Assembly (NCBI RefSeq): GCF_022921095.1
Contig: NZ_CP095053.1
Span: forward strand, 4,568,501 to 4,632,500
Length of the DNA stretch: 64,000 bases
Origin: Hymenobacter aerilatus
Lineage (GTDB): Bacteria; Bacteroidota; Bacteroidia; Cytophagales; Hymenobacteraceae
Direction of reading: 5' to 3'
Shown here: positions 25,244 through 35,300 of the stretch, in pieces
Layout: each line of letters begins with the position of its first letter
Numbering within the stretch: the stretch's first letter is position 1
The notes under the pieces: model-generated
Database searches by the model: none
What the model saw: the letters and a program-made list of their open reading frames with translations, nothing else
What the model was told of the DNA's origin: nothing
Made by a program: the position numbers and the translations under genes

Positions 25244-25260
25244 TTAAGTAGCCACTCACC

Positions 25261-26457
25261 ATGACCAAGCAGTCGATACAAATTACCTCCGCCTCGCGCC
25301 TGGCCCACACGCAGGAATACTACTTCTCCCGCAAGTTGCAGGAAATTGATGCCCTCAACAAAGCCGGCAAGCAGATCATCAACCTGGGCATCGGCAGCCC
25401 CGATATGCCGCCGCAGCCCGCCGTGGTGGCTGCCCTGGCCGATGATGCGGCCCTGCCCAATGCGCACGGGTACCAGTCGTACAAAGGCCTGCCGGCGCTG
25501 CGCGAGGCCATGAGCGCGTGGTACGCCCGCGCCTACGGCGTAGTGCTGGACCCTAACAGCGAAGTGCTACCCTTGCTGGGCTCCAAGGAAGGCATCATGC
25601 ACATCAGCATGACGTTTCTGGAGGCCGGCGACGAGGTGCTGCTGCCCAACCCTGGCTACCCTACCTACCGCGCTGCCGCTGAGCTAACCGGCGCTACCCT
25701 GCGCGAGTACGACCTGACCGCCGAAACCGGCTGGCTGCCCAACTTGGCGGCTCTGGCCGCCACCGACCTCAGCCGCGTGAAGCTGATGTGGGTAAACTAC
25801 CCGCACATGCCCACCGGCACCCGCGCCAGCGAAGCCGAGTTGCAAGCGTTAGTTGACTTTGCGCTGGCCCACAACATTTTGCTGGTGCACGACAATCCGT
25901 ATAGCTTCATTCTCAACGACAACCCCACCAGCTTGCTGTCCGTACCCGGTGCCCGCGAGTGCGTACTGGAGCTGAACTCCCTGAGCAAGTCGCACAACAT
26001 GGCGGGCTGGCGGGTAGGCATGCTGGCCGGCCGCGCCGATTTGCTGCAAGACGTACTGCGCTTTAAAAGCAACATGGATTCGGGCATGTTCCGGCCGGTA
26101 CAACAGGCTGCCGTAGTGGCGCTAGGGCTGGGTGAAGAGTGGTTTGCCGAGCTGAACGCCCACTACCGCGCCCGGCGCGAGCGGGTGTTTGCCCTGCTCG
26201 ACCTGCTGGGTTGCACTTACAGCCGCGACCAGGTAGGGCTATTCGTATGGGCTGCCGTGCCAGAAGGGCATGCTGATGGCTTCGCCGTGAGCGACCGGGT
26301 GCTCTACGACGCCAACGTGTTCATCACCCCCGGCGGCATCTTCGGCAGCAACGGCAACGGCTATATCCGCATTAGCCTGTGCCAGAAGGTAGAGGTGCTG
26401 GACGAGGCCATTCGGCGGGTAGAGGAGGCGAAACTTACTAGCAGCCAGGCCCAATGA
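25261..26457 (+). CDS. class I/II PLP aminotransferase, probably aromatic
   Basis: 398 residues. The PLP lysine is in LNSLSKSHNMAGWRVG; other landmarks are LGIGSPDMPPQP at the N-terminus, LLPNPGYPTYRAA and VNYPHMPTGTRAS. By itself the sequence resembles the broad group of aspartate, aromatic and LL-diaminopimelate aminotransferases. Its place between pheA and tyrA points to amination of phenylpyruvate and 4-hydroxyphenylpyruvate, which is inference. Its TGA stop overlaps the next start by four bases (ATGA), so tyrA is translationally coupled to it. Confidence 0.88.
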   Translation: MTKQSIQITSASRLAHTQEYYFSRKLQEIDALNKAGKQIINLGIGSPDMPPQPAVVAALADDAALPNAHGYQSYKGLPALREAMSAWYARAYGVVLDPNSEVLPLLGSKEGIMHISMTFLEAGDEVLLPNPGYPTYRAAAELTGATLREYDLTAETGWLPNLAALAATDLSRVKLMWVNYPHMPTGTRASEAELQALVDFALAHNILLVHDNPYSFILNDNPTSLLSVPGARECVLELNSLSKSHNMAGWRVGMLAGRADLLQDVLRFKSNMDSGMFRPVQQAAVVALGLGEEWFAELNAHYRARRERVFALLDLLGCTYSRDQVGLFVWAAVPEGHADGFAVSDRVLYDANVFITPGGIFGSNGNGYIRISLCQKVEVLDEAIRRVEEAKLTSSQAQ

Positions 26458-27299
26458 TGACTGTGACTGTAGTAGGGGTAGGGCTGATTGGCGGCTCGCT
26501 GGTACTGAGCATGAAGCAGCACGGCGTGGCAACGCACGTTATTGGGGTAGACCATGACCCTACCCACCTGCGCGAAGCCGCCGCCCGTCACCTCATCGAC
26601 GAGGGCACTACCGACCTGTCCGCCGCCGTGCGCCGCGCCGACCTGATCATCTTGGCTGTGCCCATGGATGCGCTACTCTCCCTGCTGCCCGAGGTGCTGG
26701 ATATGGTAGACAACCAAGTGGTTATCGACGTGGGATCCACTAAAAAAGCGCTGCTGGACGTGGTGCGTACGCACCCCAAGCGTAGTCGCTTCGTGGCGGT
26801 GCACCCCATGGCGGGCACCGAGTTTTCGGGGCCGGAGGCGGCGGTGCCGGAGCTGTTCCGCGACAAAACCCTGGTGCTCTGCGACGCCGAAGACAGCGCC
26901 GCCGACGCCGTAGCGCAGGTAGAGCACGTAGCTGATGCCCTGGGCATGCGGCGCGTGTATCTAGGCGGTGCCGAGCACGATATGCACGTGGCCTACGTGT
27001 CGCATATCTCGCACATCACGTCGTTTGCCCTGGCTCTCACGGTGTTAGAGAAAGAACGCGACGAGCAACGTATCTTTGAGCTGGCCAGTACCGGTTTTTC
27101 GTCTACCGTGCGTCTGGCCAAAAGCTCCTCGGCCATGTGGGTGCCCATCTTCCGCCAAAACCGCGAAAACGTGCTCGACGTGCTAGACGAACACCTACGC
27201 CAGCTCCAGCACATGCGCGACGTGCTGGCGCAGGAAGACTACTCCGCTTTCACGGACCTCATTCATCAAGCCAACCACATCAAGCGCATTTTAAAATAA
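26454..27299 (+). CDS. tyrA: prephenate dehydrogenase
   Basis: 281 residues. It oxidatively decarboxylates prephenate to 4-hydroxyphenylpyruvate with NAD(P). The nucleotide loop VGVGLIGGSL is at the very N-terminus; VHPMAGTEFSGPEAA and AYVSHISHITSFAL are the family's substrate and catalytic His regions. No ACT or chorismate mutase domain is fused. It overlaps the aminotransferase by four bases and is followed by a palindromic repeat before the DAHP synthase gene. Confidence 0.94.
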   Translation: MMTVTVVGVGLIGGSLVLSMKQHGVATHVIGVDHDPTHLREAAARHLIDEGTTDLSAAVRRADLIILAVPMDALLSLLPEVLDMVDNQVVIDVGSTKKALLDVVRTHPKRSRFVAVHPMAGTEFSGPEAAVPELFRDKTLVLCDAEDSAADAVAQVEHVADALGMRRVYLGGAEHDMHVAYVSHISHITSFALALTVLEKERDEQRIFELASTGFSSTVRLAKSSSAMWVPIFRQNRENVLDVLDEHLRQLQHMRDVLAQEDYSAFTDLIHQANHIKRILK

Positions 27300-27307
27300 C
27301 ATTCTCC

Positions 27308-27422
27308 TGTCATCCTGAGCTTGCGAAGGACCTTCTCACGACAGAACCATACGGCTGGTAGTATCTATCAAATGCATAATCGTGCAGCCGTGATAAGATT
27401 CTTCGCTCCGCTCAGAATGACA
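27308..27422. repeat. dispersed palindromic repeat, copy 2
   Basis: TGTCATCCTGAGC at the left end matches GCTCAGAATGACA at the right; inner parts CGAAGGACCTTCTCACG and CGTGATAAGATTCTTCG pair imperfectly. It lies within the aromatic operon, between tyrA and the DAHP synthase gene, and ends 18 bases before the latter's ATG. Its right arm is more diverged than in the other copies. Confidence 0.8.
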
Positions 27423-27440
27423 CAATCTTTCATACCTCTC

Positions 27441-28535
27441 ATGAACACCTCCCTCGAAACCCAGACCCTGGGCGCGGCTGTAGCCGCTAAAAAACCACTC
27501 ATCATCTCCGGACCGTGCTCGGCCGAAACGGAGGAGCAATTGATAGCTACCTGCACCCAACTGGCCGCTACCGGCAAGGTAGACATGCTGCGCGCCGGTA
27601 TTTGGAAGCCTCGCACCAAGCCGGGCCTATTCGAGGGGATTGGTACCAAGGGCTTGCCTTGGTTGAAAAAAGCTCGCGAGCTGACCGGCCTACCCACTAC
27701 CATTGAGGTAGCCACGGCCCGCCACGTAGAAGACGCCTTGACGTTCGACGTGGATGCTCTCTGGATTGGCGCCCGCACCACCGTAAATCCCTTCTCGGTG
27801 CAGGAAGTGGCTGATGCCCTGCGCGGTGTGGATGTGCCCGTGTTCATCAAGAACCCCATCAACCCCGACCTAGAACTGTGGACTGGTGCCGTGGAGCGCA
27901 TTGCCAAAGCTGGCGTGAAGCAGATTGGTCTGATTCATAGAGGTTTCGCGGCGTACGGCAACACGCAGTACCGCAACGCGCCCATGTGGCACTTGGCCAT
28001 TGAGATGAAGCGCCGGATGCCAGATATGCACATGATCTGCGACCCGAGCCACATCTGCGGCAACCGCCACATGCTGGCCGAGGTGGCTCAAAAGTCCCTC
28101 GACCTGGACTACGACGGCCTGATTATCGAGTCGCATATCGACCCCGACAACGCCTGGAGTGATGCCAAGCAGCAGGTGACGCCCGAGCGCCTAGCTGAAC
28201 TGCTCGACGGCCTGCACTGGCGCCGCGAAACCACCGATAAGCAGGAGTTCCTGAGCGCGCTGGCCAAACTGCGCGAGCAGATCAACCACATCGACGACGA
28301 GGTGCTGCAACTGCTGGGCCAGCGCATGCAGATTGCCGAGCGCATTGGCGAGTACAAGCGCGACAACAACATCACCATCCTGCAAACCGCTCGCTGGAAC
28401 GACATCCTGGACCATGGCGTGCAAAAAGGCGCTAAGTTGGGCCTCACTGAAGACTTCATTCTGAAGTATCTCGATGCCATCCATTTGGAGTCCATCAACC
28501 GCCAGAACCGGGTGATGAGCAAGAAGGCGGAGTAG
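27441..28535 (+). CDS. 3-deoxy-7-phosphoheptulonate synthase / chorismate mutase fusion
   Basis: 364 residues from the ATG at 27441 (MNTSLETQTLG). An upstream TTG frame starts inside the palindromic repeat and is rejected. The first ~255 residues are a type I DAHP synthase (IISGPCSAETEEQL, LRAGIWKPRTKPG, LIHRGF, MICDPSHICGNRH), the first step of the shikimate pathway. The last ~95 are an AroQ-type chorismate mutase (LREQINHIDDEVLQLLGQRM, IGEYKRDNN). The fusion supplies both entry to the pathway and the branch to prephenate, matching pheA and tyrA upstream. The order synthase-mutase is common in Bacteroidota. The palindromic repeat just after the stop may end transcription. Confidence 0.94.
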   Translation: MNTSLETQTLGAAVAAKKPLIISGPCSAETEEQLIATCTQLAATGKVDMLRAGIWKPRTKPGLFEGIGTKGLPWLKKARELTGLPTTIEVATARHVEDALTFDVDALWIGARTTVNPFSVQEVADALRGVDVPVFIKNPINPDLELWTGAVERIAKAGVKQIGLIHRGFAAYGNTQYRNAPMWHLAIEMKRRMPDMHMICDPSHICGNRHMLAEVAQKSLDLDYDGLIIESHIDPDNAWSDAKQQVTPERLAELLDGLHWRRETTDKQEFLSALAKLREQINHIDDEVLQLLGQRMQIAERIGEYKRDNNITILQTARWNDILDHGVQKGAKLGLTEDFILKYLDAIHLESINRQNRVMSKKAE

Positions 28536-28558
28536 GGTAGGGGCCTTTTAGCCTTCGT

Positions 28559-28662
28559 CTGTCATCCTGAACGCAGTGAAGGACCTTCTCACGTGAGAAC
28601 GACCATCGTAATAACGACTCGTTCCAGCGTGAGAAGGTCCTTCACTGCGTTCAGGGTGACAG
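28559..28662. repeat. dispersed palindromic repeat, copy 3
   Basis: CTGTCATCCTGAACGCAGTGAAGGACCTTCTCACG pairs almost fully with CGTGAGAAGGTCCTTCACTGCGTTCAGGGTGACAG, giving a stem of about 35 bp. The loop contains AACGACTCGTT, in reverse sense to AACGAGTCGT in copies 1 and 4. It lies 24 bases after the DAHP synthase stop. Confidence 0.88.
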
Positions 28663-28730
28663 GGGAACTTGGAATGATAGCGGTGTAGAATAAACTTGCC
28701 CACGCGCAAAAATCCCCCGTATTTAGGCCC

Positions 28731-30113
28731 ATGCTCTTCTATACCGTCATGAAACCCGTGGTGCAGGTGGCGCTGCGCGTGTTTTTTCGCAAGCTCGAAA
28801 TCCGGCGGCACAACCGGCTGCAAACCAAGGGGCCGCTGCTGATTGCCAGCAACCACCCCAACACCCTGATGGACCCATTGGTGGTAGCTGCTAACCGCCG
28901 CGAGCCAGTATTCTTTTTGGCGAAAAGCACGTTTTTCAAGAATCCGATTCTGCGGGCTGTGATGGAGTCGGGTAACTGCATTCCGGTGTACCGGCGGCAG
29001 GATACGGAAAGCGGAGCCGAAAAGCTGACGCCCGAGGAAGTAACCGCCCGCAATGAGGCCGCCTTCAGTCGCAGCTACGACCACTTTGATAGGGGCGGTA
29101 CGCTGATGATTTTCCCAGAGGGCACCAGCGTGAGCGAGCGGCGCCTACGCCCGCTCAAGACCGGCGCGGCCCGCATTGCGCTGGGCGCCGAAGCTCGACG
29201 CGACTTCCAACTGGGCCTGCAAATCCTACCCGTCGGCATCAACTACTTCGACCCTACCCACTTCCGCTCCGATGTGCTCGTGAACCCGGCCCGCCTGATT
29301 CGGGTGGCCGACTACGCTGCTGCCTACCGCCAGGACCCCGAAGCCGCCGCCGACGCGCTGACCGAGGAAATTCGGCAGCGTATGGAGAAGCACTTGGTTA
29401 TCACCCGCGATGCCTCAGAAGATGAGCTGGTGCTGAACATCGAGCGCACCTTTGGCGACCATCTCAACCCCGACGACGACCCCGATACGCTCTACGACAA
29501 CTTCCAGCTCAGCCGCACGCTACTGCAAGCTGTGGCCTACTTCGAGCAGCACGACCCCGAGCGCCTGCACGAGGTGCGCGACCGGCTCACAGCCTACCTG
29601 GCTGACCTTCGCCGCCTGCGCCTCACAGACGAAGCCCTGGAGCCACAAAAGCCCCGGTCGTCGCGCCTAAGCCGGGCCGTGAAAACGACGGCCAAGCTGA
29701 TACTGGGCTTACCCGTGTACCTGTATGGCGTGGTGAACAACTACGTGCCCTATATCCTACCCTCCGTGGTGGCCAAGCGCGCCACAAAAGACGTGGAGTT
29801 TGTGGCGCCGCTGCTGCTATCGGTGGGTATTATCACCTTCAGCGTTAGCTACGCGGCTCAAACGGCCCTGGTGCATCACTACACCAACGACTGGCGCTGG
29901 ACGGCGCTGTATTTCCTCAGCTTGCCCCTCACGGGCTTCTACGCCCTCAGCTACTGGAACAACCTGGAGGCCCGGCGGTACCGACTACGTGCGTCGAAGC
30001 TGTTCCGACAGCAGCCCGCCGAGGGTGAAAGCCTGCTTCGGCAACGGGCAGAAATCCTGCGCCTGCTCAACGAAGCCAGCCAGGAATACTTGGCGGGTAG
30101 GCAAGTAAGGTAG
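28731..30113 (+). CDS. membrane-associated PlsC-type acyltransferase
   Basis: 460 residues; an alternative start is the Met at 28749. The N-terminal half is a glycerolipid acyltransferase: SNHPNTLMDP corresponds to the catalytic His-Asp motif (here with five residues between H and D where four is usual, a known variant in Bacteroidota), and MIFPEGTSVSERRLRPLKTGAARIAL is the substrate-binding motif. The C-terminal half has a charged region (about 220-310) and then two hydrophobic segments (VEFVAPLLLSVGIITFSVSYAA; WTALYFLSLPLTGFYALSYW), so it is inner-membrane bound. It probably acylates lysophosphatidate or a related lipid. It is convergent with the gene at 30138. Confidence 0.85.
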   Translation: MLFYTVMKPVVQVALRVFFRKLEIRRHNRLQTKGPLLIASNHPNTLMDPLVVAANRREPVFFLAKSTFFKNPILRAVMESGNCIPVYRRQDTESGAEKLTPEEVTARNEAAFSRSYDHFDRGGTLMIFPEGTSVSERRLRPLKTGAARIALGAEARRDFQLGLQILPVGINYFDPTHFRSDVLVNPARLIRVADYAAAYRQDPEAAADALTEEIRQRMEKHLVITRDASEDELVLNIERTFGDHLNPDDDPDTLYDNFQLSRTLLQAVAYFEQHDPERLHEVRDRLTAYLADLRRLRLTDEALEPQKPRSSRLSRAVKTTAKLILGLPVYLYGVVNNYVPYILPSVVAKRATKDVEFVAPLLLSVGIITFSVSYAAQTALVHHYTNDWRWTALYFLSLPLTGFYALSYWNNLEARRYRLRASKLFRQQPAEGESLLRQRAEILRLLNEASQEYLAGRQVR

Positions 30114-30137
30114 GAGAGCGAGTTGCCGGGTCGTTTA

Positions 30138-30752
30138 TCACAAATCCACCTTCGCGCCCACACCCAGGGTCAGGATTTGGCCAAGGCTGAGGCCACTGCG
30201 GTTGGGTAGGTAACTTACCAGATATAAGTCGTTGGTGCCTAGCTCGTAGTAAAGCGAAACCTCACGCTTGCCGCCGGTGGCGCGGGGTAGGGACAGGGCT
30301 ACCCGGCTACCCAAGAAAGCCCCAGCCCGCAGGGTAGTCGTCCACCAGTAGTAGCCTCGGTAGCCGTATTTGTCGGCGCTGTTGCGGTTGATCTGCGCGG
30401 CGGGTGTGTAGTTTACCAGCCCGCCTACCGACAGCGGCAACAGGCGCCACCGCTCCGCTAGCTGCACCGAAAACGGTGAATACGTGGCTTTGGCTGTGAA
30501 AATAGCGAAGGCCCGATGCCCGGTATAGCGCGCCGGCACGTAGCCCACCAGCACATCGGCATCGAAGCGGTGCGGGTGGCGACTGGGCGAGTAGCCCGCA
30601 CCAGTAGTGAGCATCCCAATGCCGCCGCCGGTTTGCAGTACGGCGTGGTCGGGTACATACCAAGGGCGTGGGGTGGGAGCATCCGTGGATTGCGCCGTGG
30701 CCGACCAACCGCCTAGTAGCAGCCCCGCGAGAAGAGTAGCCGTGTGCCGCAT
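30138..30752 (-). CDS. putative outer-membrane protein of unknown function
   Basis: 204 residues from the ATG at 30752 (MRHTATLLAGLLLGG), four bases after the stop of the upstream phosphoesterase gene. A signal peptide ends near WSATAQS. The mature part alternates aromatic and small residues in strand-like runs (FDADVLVGYVPARY, YGYRGYYWWTTTLRAGAFLGSRVAL, VSLYYELGTNDLYLVSYLPN), which suggests a small beta-barrel; it ends VGAKVDL rather than in an aromatic residue. I do not recognise a named family. Co-transcription with the phosphoesterase is likely given the spacing and the AGGAGG that spans the junction. Confidence 0.62.
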   Translation of the reverse strand: MRHTATLLAGLLLGGWSATAQSTDAPTPRPWYVPDHAVLQTGGGIGMLTTGAGYSPSRHPHRFDADVLVGYVPARYTGHRAFAIFTAKATYSPFSVQLAERWRLLPLSVGGLVNYTPAAQINRNSADKYGYRGYYWWTTTLRAGAFLGSRVALSLPRATGGKREVSLYYELGTNDLYLVSYLPNRSGLSLGQILTLGVGAKVDL

Positions 30753-30756
30753 CCTC

Positions 30757-31605
30757 CTAATACGATATGGTTTCAAGCTTATACTGATGTCGGCCCCAGA
30801 GCGTGAGCAGCAGATAGTTGCGCTGCGCCACACTGTAGCCGCTGATATAGGTGACGCGCTCCGGCACGGGCTGGCGCACGGAGAATTTATCGTTGTGGCC
30901 GGTGAGGTGCAGCACCAGGCGCGGCGCCTGCTCTAGCGTGCTGGTGTAGGCCGGCGTCACGGCCGCGTCGAAGTCACCGTCTTCGGGCGGCACGTGGGCC
31001 ATGACTACCTGGCGACGCACGCCTACCGTATCGGCTAGCTGCTGCTGCAGCCAGGGCACATCGGGCACATGGCCGTTGAATTCGTACTCGCGGCCGTTGG
31101 TGTTCACTAAGATAAAGCGCGTGCCAGCGTACGTGAACGTGTAGTTCAGCGGACCAAAGATGCGCTGGTAGGCCTCGCGCCCGTTCTGGGCCAAGTCGTG
31201 GTTGCCGACCACCGTGAAGTAAGGCACGTTCAGCTTCTTGAATTCATCGTTCACCCAGCGCATTTCCCTAGCCAGGCCAAAGTCGGAAATATCGCCGCCT
31301 ACCAGTACCATGGCCAGGCCGCGCTGCTGGTTGATACTGGCTACCAGCGGCGGCACATCATCGTAGTAGCGCTGCGAGTCGGAGGTAAACACAAAGCGGA
31401 GCGTGTCGCCGCCGGTAGGCACAGGGCGTTGGGCCAGGGCTGTCAGGTTTTTGCGCGTCAGGTCGCGCTCCGAAGCTGGTGCACGGGTATCGTTGGGACT
31501 GAATTCAAGTAAGTCGCAGCCGGTGGCGGCCGTCGTCAGGAGCACTCCAAATGCCAACCGGACAGCCAGCCGGGAAAACGTAAAATCAGCCATACGCAAA
31601 GCCAT
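30757..31605 (-). CDS. calcineurin-like metallophosphoesterase lipoprotein
   Basis: 282 residues from the ATG at 31605; a start at 31593 is equally possible. A lipobox TAATGC gives a lipidated Cys at about residue 30, so the enzyme should be membrane-anchored in the periplasm. The metal-binding motifs of the calcineurin-like family appear in order: FTSDSQ, VGGDISDFG, VVGNHDLA, MAHVPPEDGD and LTGHND, binding two metal ions. Substrate is unknown. It is followed with a four-base gap by a putative outer-membrane protein. Confidence 0.85.
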   Translation of the reverse strand: MALRMADFTFSRLAVRLAFGVLLTTAATGCDLLEFSPNDTRAPASERDLTRKNLTALAQRPVPTGGDTLRFVFTSDSQRYYDDVPPLVASINQQRGLAMVLVGGDISDFGLAREMRWVNDEFKKLNVPYFTVVGNHDLAQNGREAYQRIFGPLNYTFTYAGTRFILVNTNGREYEFNGHVPDVPWLQQQLADTVGVRRQVVMAHVPPEDGDFDAAVTPAYTSTLEQAPRLVLHLTGHNDKFSVRQPVPERVTYISGYSVAQRNYLLLTLWGRHQYKLETISY

Positions 31606-31722
31606 CAACCTATAAGAAAGGTGTCCTCTATACCAGCGAGGGTAGGATTGTGTTTCAAAGGTTGAAAATCAACTCTTGGAGCAGCACAAAAGCCAGCAGA
31701 TGCCGGGCACCCCTCTTGGCTG

Positions 31723-32364
31723 TTATGTCAACCATCCCTGGTTGACGGCGATTTTTATCAGGGACGCCGTGTTTTTGGAGCCGGTTTTTTCCATCATGTT
31801 TTGACGGTGGGTTTCCACCGTGCGCGGACTGGTGAACAGCTTATCGGCAATCTGGGCAGTAGTAAGGCCATCAGCCACCAGCTGCAAAATCTCCCGCTCG
31901 CGCGCCGAGAGGCCGTTTGCGGGCTGGGGAGGCAGCTCCGGAATGCCTACCAGCACTTTTTCCAGCATGGCCAACCCTAGCTCGGAGCACAGAAAGCGCC
32001 GGCCAGCGGCTACAGACCGCACCGCCACCACCAGTTCGTCGTGGCCCGTGTTTTTCAATACATAGCCTGAGGCGCCAGCCTCTAGCACTTGCCCAATAGA
32101 CCGGGCATGGTCTACCATCGAGAGCACTAGTATCCGGACTTCGGGAAACTCCGCACGCAGTCGTTGGGTGGTAGCCAAGCCGTCGAGACCCGGCATGTGC
32201 AAGTCCAGCAGTACCACGTCGCAGGGCGTAGTGGGTAGCTGGGCGAGCAGCTGCTCACCGTTTTCGGCTTCGCCCACCACTTGCAGGTCAGGGGTTTGCT
32301 GCAGGAGCGCGCGCAGGCCATCGCGGAGTACAGCGTGGTCGTCAACGAGGAAAAGTCGGATCAT
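31723..32364 (-). CDS. LuxR/NarL-type response regulator
   Basis: 213 residues. The receiver domain has DD8-9, the phospho-acceptor D54 (VVLLDLHMPGLDG) and a conserved K in YVLKNTG. The C-terminal LuxR helix-turn-helix is complete (LSAREREILQLVADGLTTAQIADKLFTSPRTVETHRQNM, split here only for description). Its ATG overlaps the stop of the giant PAS kinase by four bases (ATGA), so the two are translationally coupled and almost certainly form one phosphorelay. Target genes are unknown; the phosphoesterase gene begins 117 bases downstream on the same strand. Confidence 0.93.
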   Translation of the reverse strand: MIRLFLVDDHAVLRDGLRALLQQTPDLQVVGEAENGEQLLAQLPTTPCDVVLLDLHMPGLDGLATTQRLRAEFPEVRILVLSMVDHARSIGQVLEAGASGYVLKNTGHDELVVAVRSVAAGRRFLCSELGLAMLEKVLVGIPELPPQPANGLSAREREILQLVADGLTTAQIADKLFTSPRTVETHRQNMMEKTGSKNTASLIKIAVNQGWLT

Positions 32365-35300
32365 GAGCTCAGAAAATCAGGGTAGGGAATACGAATGCGG
32401 ACGTATGCCCCACCAGTGGGGGCAGAGCCCGTTTGCAACTGCCCCCGCAGCAAGGCTACCCGGTCGCGGATGCTGCGTAGGCCCAGGCCAGAACTGCCGG
32501 CTAAGGTTGCCCCAAAGCCTGGGCCATTGTCTTCGGCTCGCAGCAGCACCCAGCCGGGCATGGTTTCCAGCTCCAGGCTGGCCTGGGTAGCGCCGTGGGC
32601 GTGCTTCACAATATTCTGAGCCAGCTCTTGGGCCATGCGATAGAGCGCCATTTGCAGGGCCGGGGGTAGGGGAGCAGTATCGGAATCGAGCACTATGTGG
32701 CAATGCATATGCAGGCGCGGCGCACTCATTTTTTGACAGATGTCGTGCAGGGCGGCAGTTAAGCCAAAGTCTTCCAAGGCCAGCGGTACCAACTCGTGCG
32801 AGAGGGCGCGGGTCTGGCGGATGGCTTCTACGAGCAATTGGTCGGCCTCGCGGCGGACGGCCGCCAGCTCGGGGGTAGTGTCCGGCGGCGGGGTGGGTAG
32901 GCGGTCGAAGCGCAGCTTGGTGGCGTAGAGTATCTGACCGATGCCATTGTGCAGGCTCTCGGCCAGGCGCCCACGCTCAGCCTCTTGGGCCTCCTGCACG
33001 GCCTCGAACAAGGCCTGCTGCTGCGTGAGACGCAAGCGTAAATTGTCGGCCTCTAGGCGCTGCAACTCACTAATATCCAAGTCGACGCCCAGCACGCGCG
33101 TAGGCTGGCCCGCCTCATTGCGGAGCACTACGGCTTTCGTACGCACAGTTTTCACCTGCCCTTTTACGCGCAGGCGTAGGGTTTCTTCGAAGCCGCTGCT
33201 GCCCGTAGTCAAGTTGTGCACCAGTTGCTCGGCGCGGGCCCGGTCTTCCTTCGCCACAAACTGTAGGTAGACATCGGGCCCAACCGGCATGCCCAGCTGC
33301 AGGCCTAACAAATGGTACATGCCGTCAGACCAGCGCATGGTGTTAGTCACCAGATCGTAGTCCCAACTGCCGAGGCCGGCCACAGTTTCGGCCTGCTCCA
33401 GCAGGCGCAGGTTTTTCAGGCGCTCCTGTTCGGCCGTTTTGCGCTCGGTGATGTCGAGATTGGTGGCTACCAGGCCGTCGCCCATTTTCACAAACTGGCA
33501 CGTGAACCACCGGCTGAAGCCTTCGTGGTCGTAGAAATACTCCATGCCCTGGGGCGCGTCGGAAGCCAAAGCGCGCAGCATCAAATCGAAAAGGCCTACC
33601 TGCCGGATGCCGGGATACTCGGCGGCGTAGAGCTTGCCTACCAAGTCGGTGCGGCCGGTTTCGCGCTCCAGCTCTTTGTTGACGAGGGCTAAGCGGAAAT
33701 CCTGCACCTGCCCGGCTTCATTGCGCACAGCCTGCAGCACCGACATGGAAATAAGGCTGTTATCAAGTACCGACTGCAGCAGGTCGCGACTTTCCTGGAG
33801 CTGTTGGGTGCGCTCTAGCACCTGCTGCTCCAGTTGCTTGCGGTAGCGCTCTTCGGTCTGGCGCTGGTGCATCTCGGCTAGCTTACGAGCGTGAATGTCG
33901 GTGGCGGCCCCAAACCAGGTAATAATCTCGCCATGCTCGTTCCGAACGGGCCGAACCTGCACCTGAAACCAGCGGTACTCGCCCTGGACCGAGCGGATAC
34001 GGTGCTCCTGGCGCAGGAACTGACCATTGGTTACAGCAGTCTGGTAGCGGCGCGCCGATGCGGCTCGGTCATCGGGATGAATAACATCCGTCCAGCCGTA
34101 GTCGGCGGCGTCTTCAAGGGTCTGGCCGGTGTACTCGTACCACTGCTGGTTATACCAGGTTGTGTCGCTAGCAGTGGTGCTGCGCCAGAGCAAGTCGGGC
34201 ACCAGGTTAACGAAGGTGCGAAACTGCTCCTCACTTATCCGTAGCGCTTCTTCTACCCGCTTGCGCTCCGTAATGTCGTAGCTCACGACCAGCACGGAGC
34301 CCACGTGGCCCGCAGCGTCGAACAGGGGTACCCCACGCGAGATGTACGTGTGGCCATGAGCCTCATTTTCCAGCGAGAAGCTCTGCCCGGCCAGGGCCAG
34401 GCGGTAGTGTCGCTCGTGCTCGGTCGCCAGGGTAGGGGGCATAGCCTCGTAGAGGGTGCGCCCGAGTAGACTGGCCGGGTTGAAGCCAGCCGCGTACAGC
34501 GCCTCACCCTCGGCCAGCTGGTAGCGTAAGTCGGCGCCCACGATGAAGACGGCTGCGCCCGGAAGGTTGGTTACCAGGGCTTGCAGGCGCTCCTCGCTCA
34601 GGCGCCTTGCTTCTTCGGCGCGGGCGCGTTCTACTGCTGCCCAGGTGCGCTCGGCCGTTTCCCGTAGCAAGGCAATTTCATCGGGCGTCCAGCGGCGGGG
34701 CTCGCCCTGGTGCACCACCAGGTTGGCCACCCAACGCCCGCCTTTCAGAAGCGGGTGGGTGACAAAGGCCGTAGAGCCGATGACCTGGTAGTTGAATTTC
34801 TCCTCCTCGGTCAGCTCGGCTTCGGCGGCCACGTCCTCCACAATCAGGGGCTCGCCGTGGCGGGCCCGCTCGATGATGGGGCCGTAGGCTGAGAGCGGAA
34901 ACGAGCCCGTAAAGGCCGGAAATCGCCCGCTCAGATAATTGTCCGTTACCACCACCGTTTCACCGTCGAGCGTAATCTCCGCATACATTGCGCGGCCGAG
35001 CCCAAAGTATTCGCCTAGCACGCGGGTGGCAGTGCGTTGAATTTCCCGCGCGTCGGCGAGCGGGCGCAGCGCGTCGGTGAGCTGCAACAGATACGCTTGT
35101 TGGGCCTCGCTAGCCCGCCGGGTCTGCTCTTCCTTTTTGCGCTGGGTGATGTCGTCGTAGAACACCCCGAACAAGTCGGCCCCGCTAACCGGCGTCATGT
35201 AGAATACATACCAGCGGTCGGTGTCCGCAACGTAGTGTTCGAAGCGTTCCGGCTGTTTGGCTTGCAGCACGCGCTCGGCCACGACCAGCCAGTCGGCATA

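Noticed and set aside
27321..27440. N-terminal extension of the DAHP synthase
   Set aside because: It would begin at a TTG inside the palindromic repeat; the conserved protein starts at the ATG at 27441.
28548..29084. Open frame of 178 codons on the minus strand
   Set aside because: Opposite the acyltransferase gene and running through palindromic repeat copy 3.
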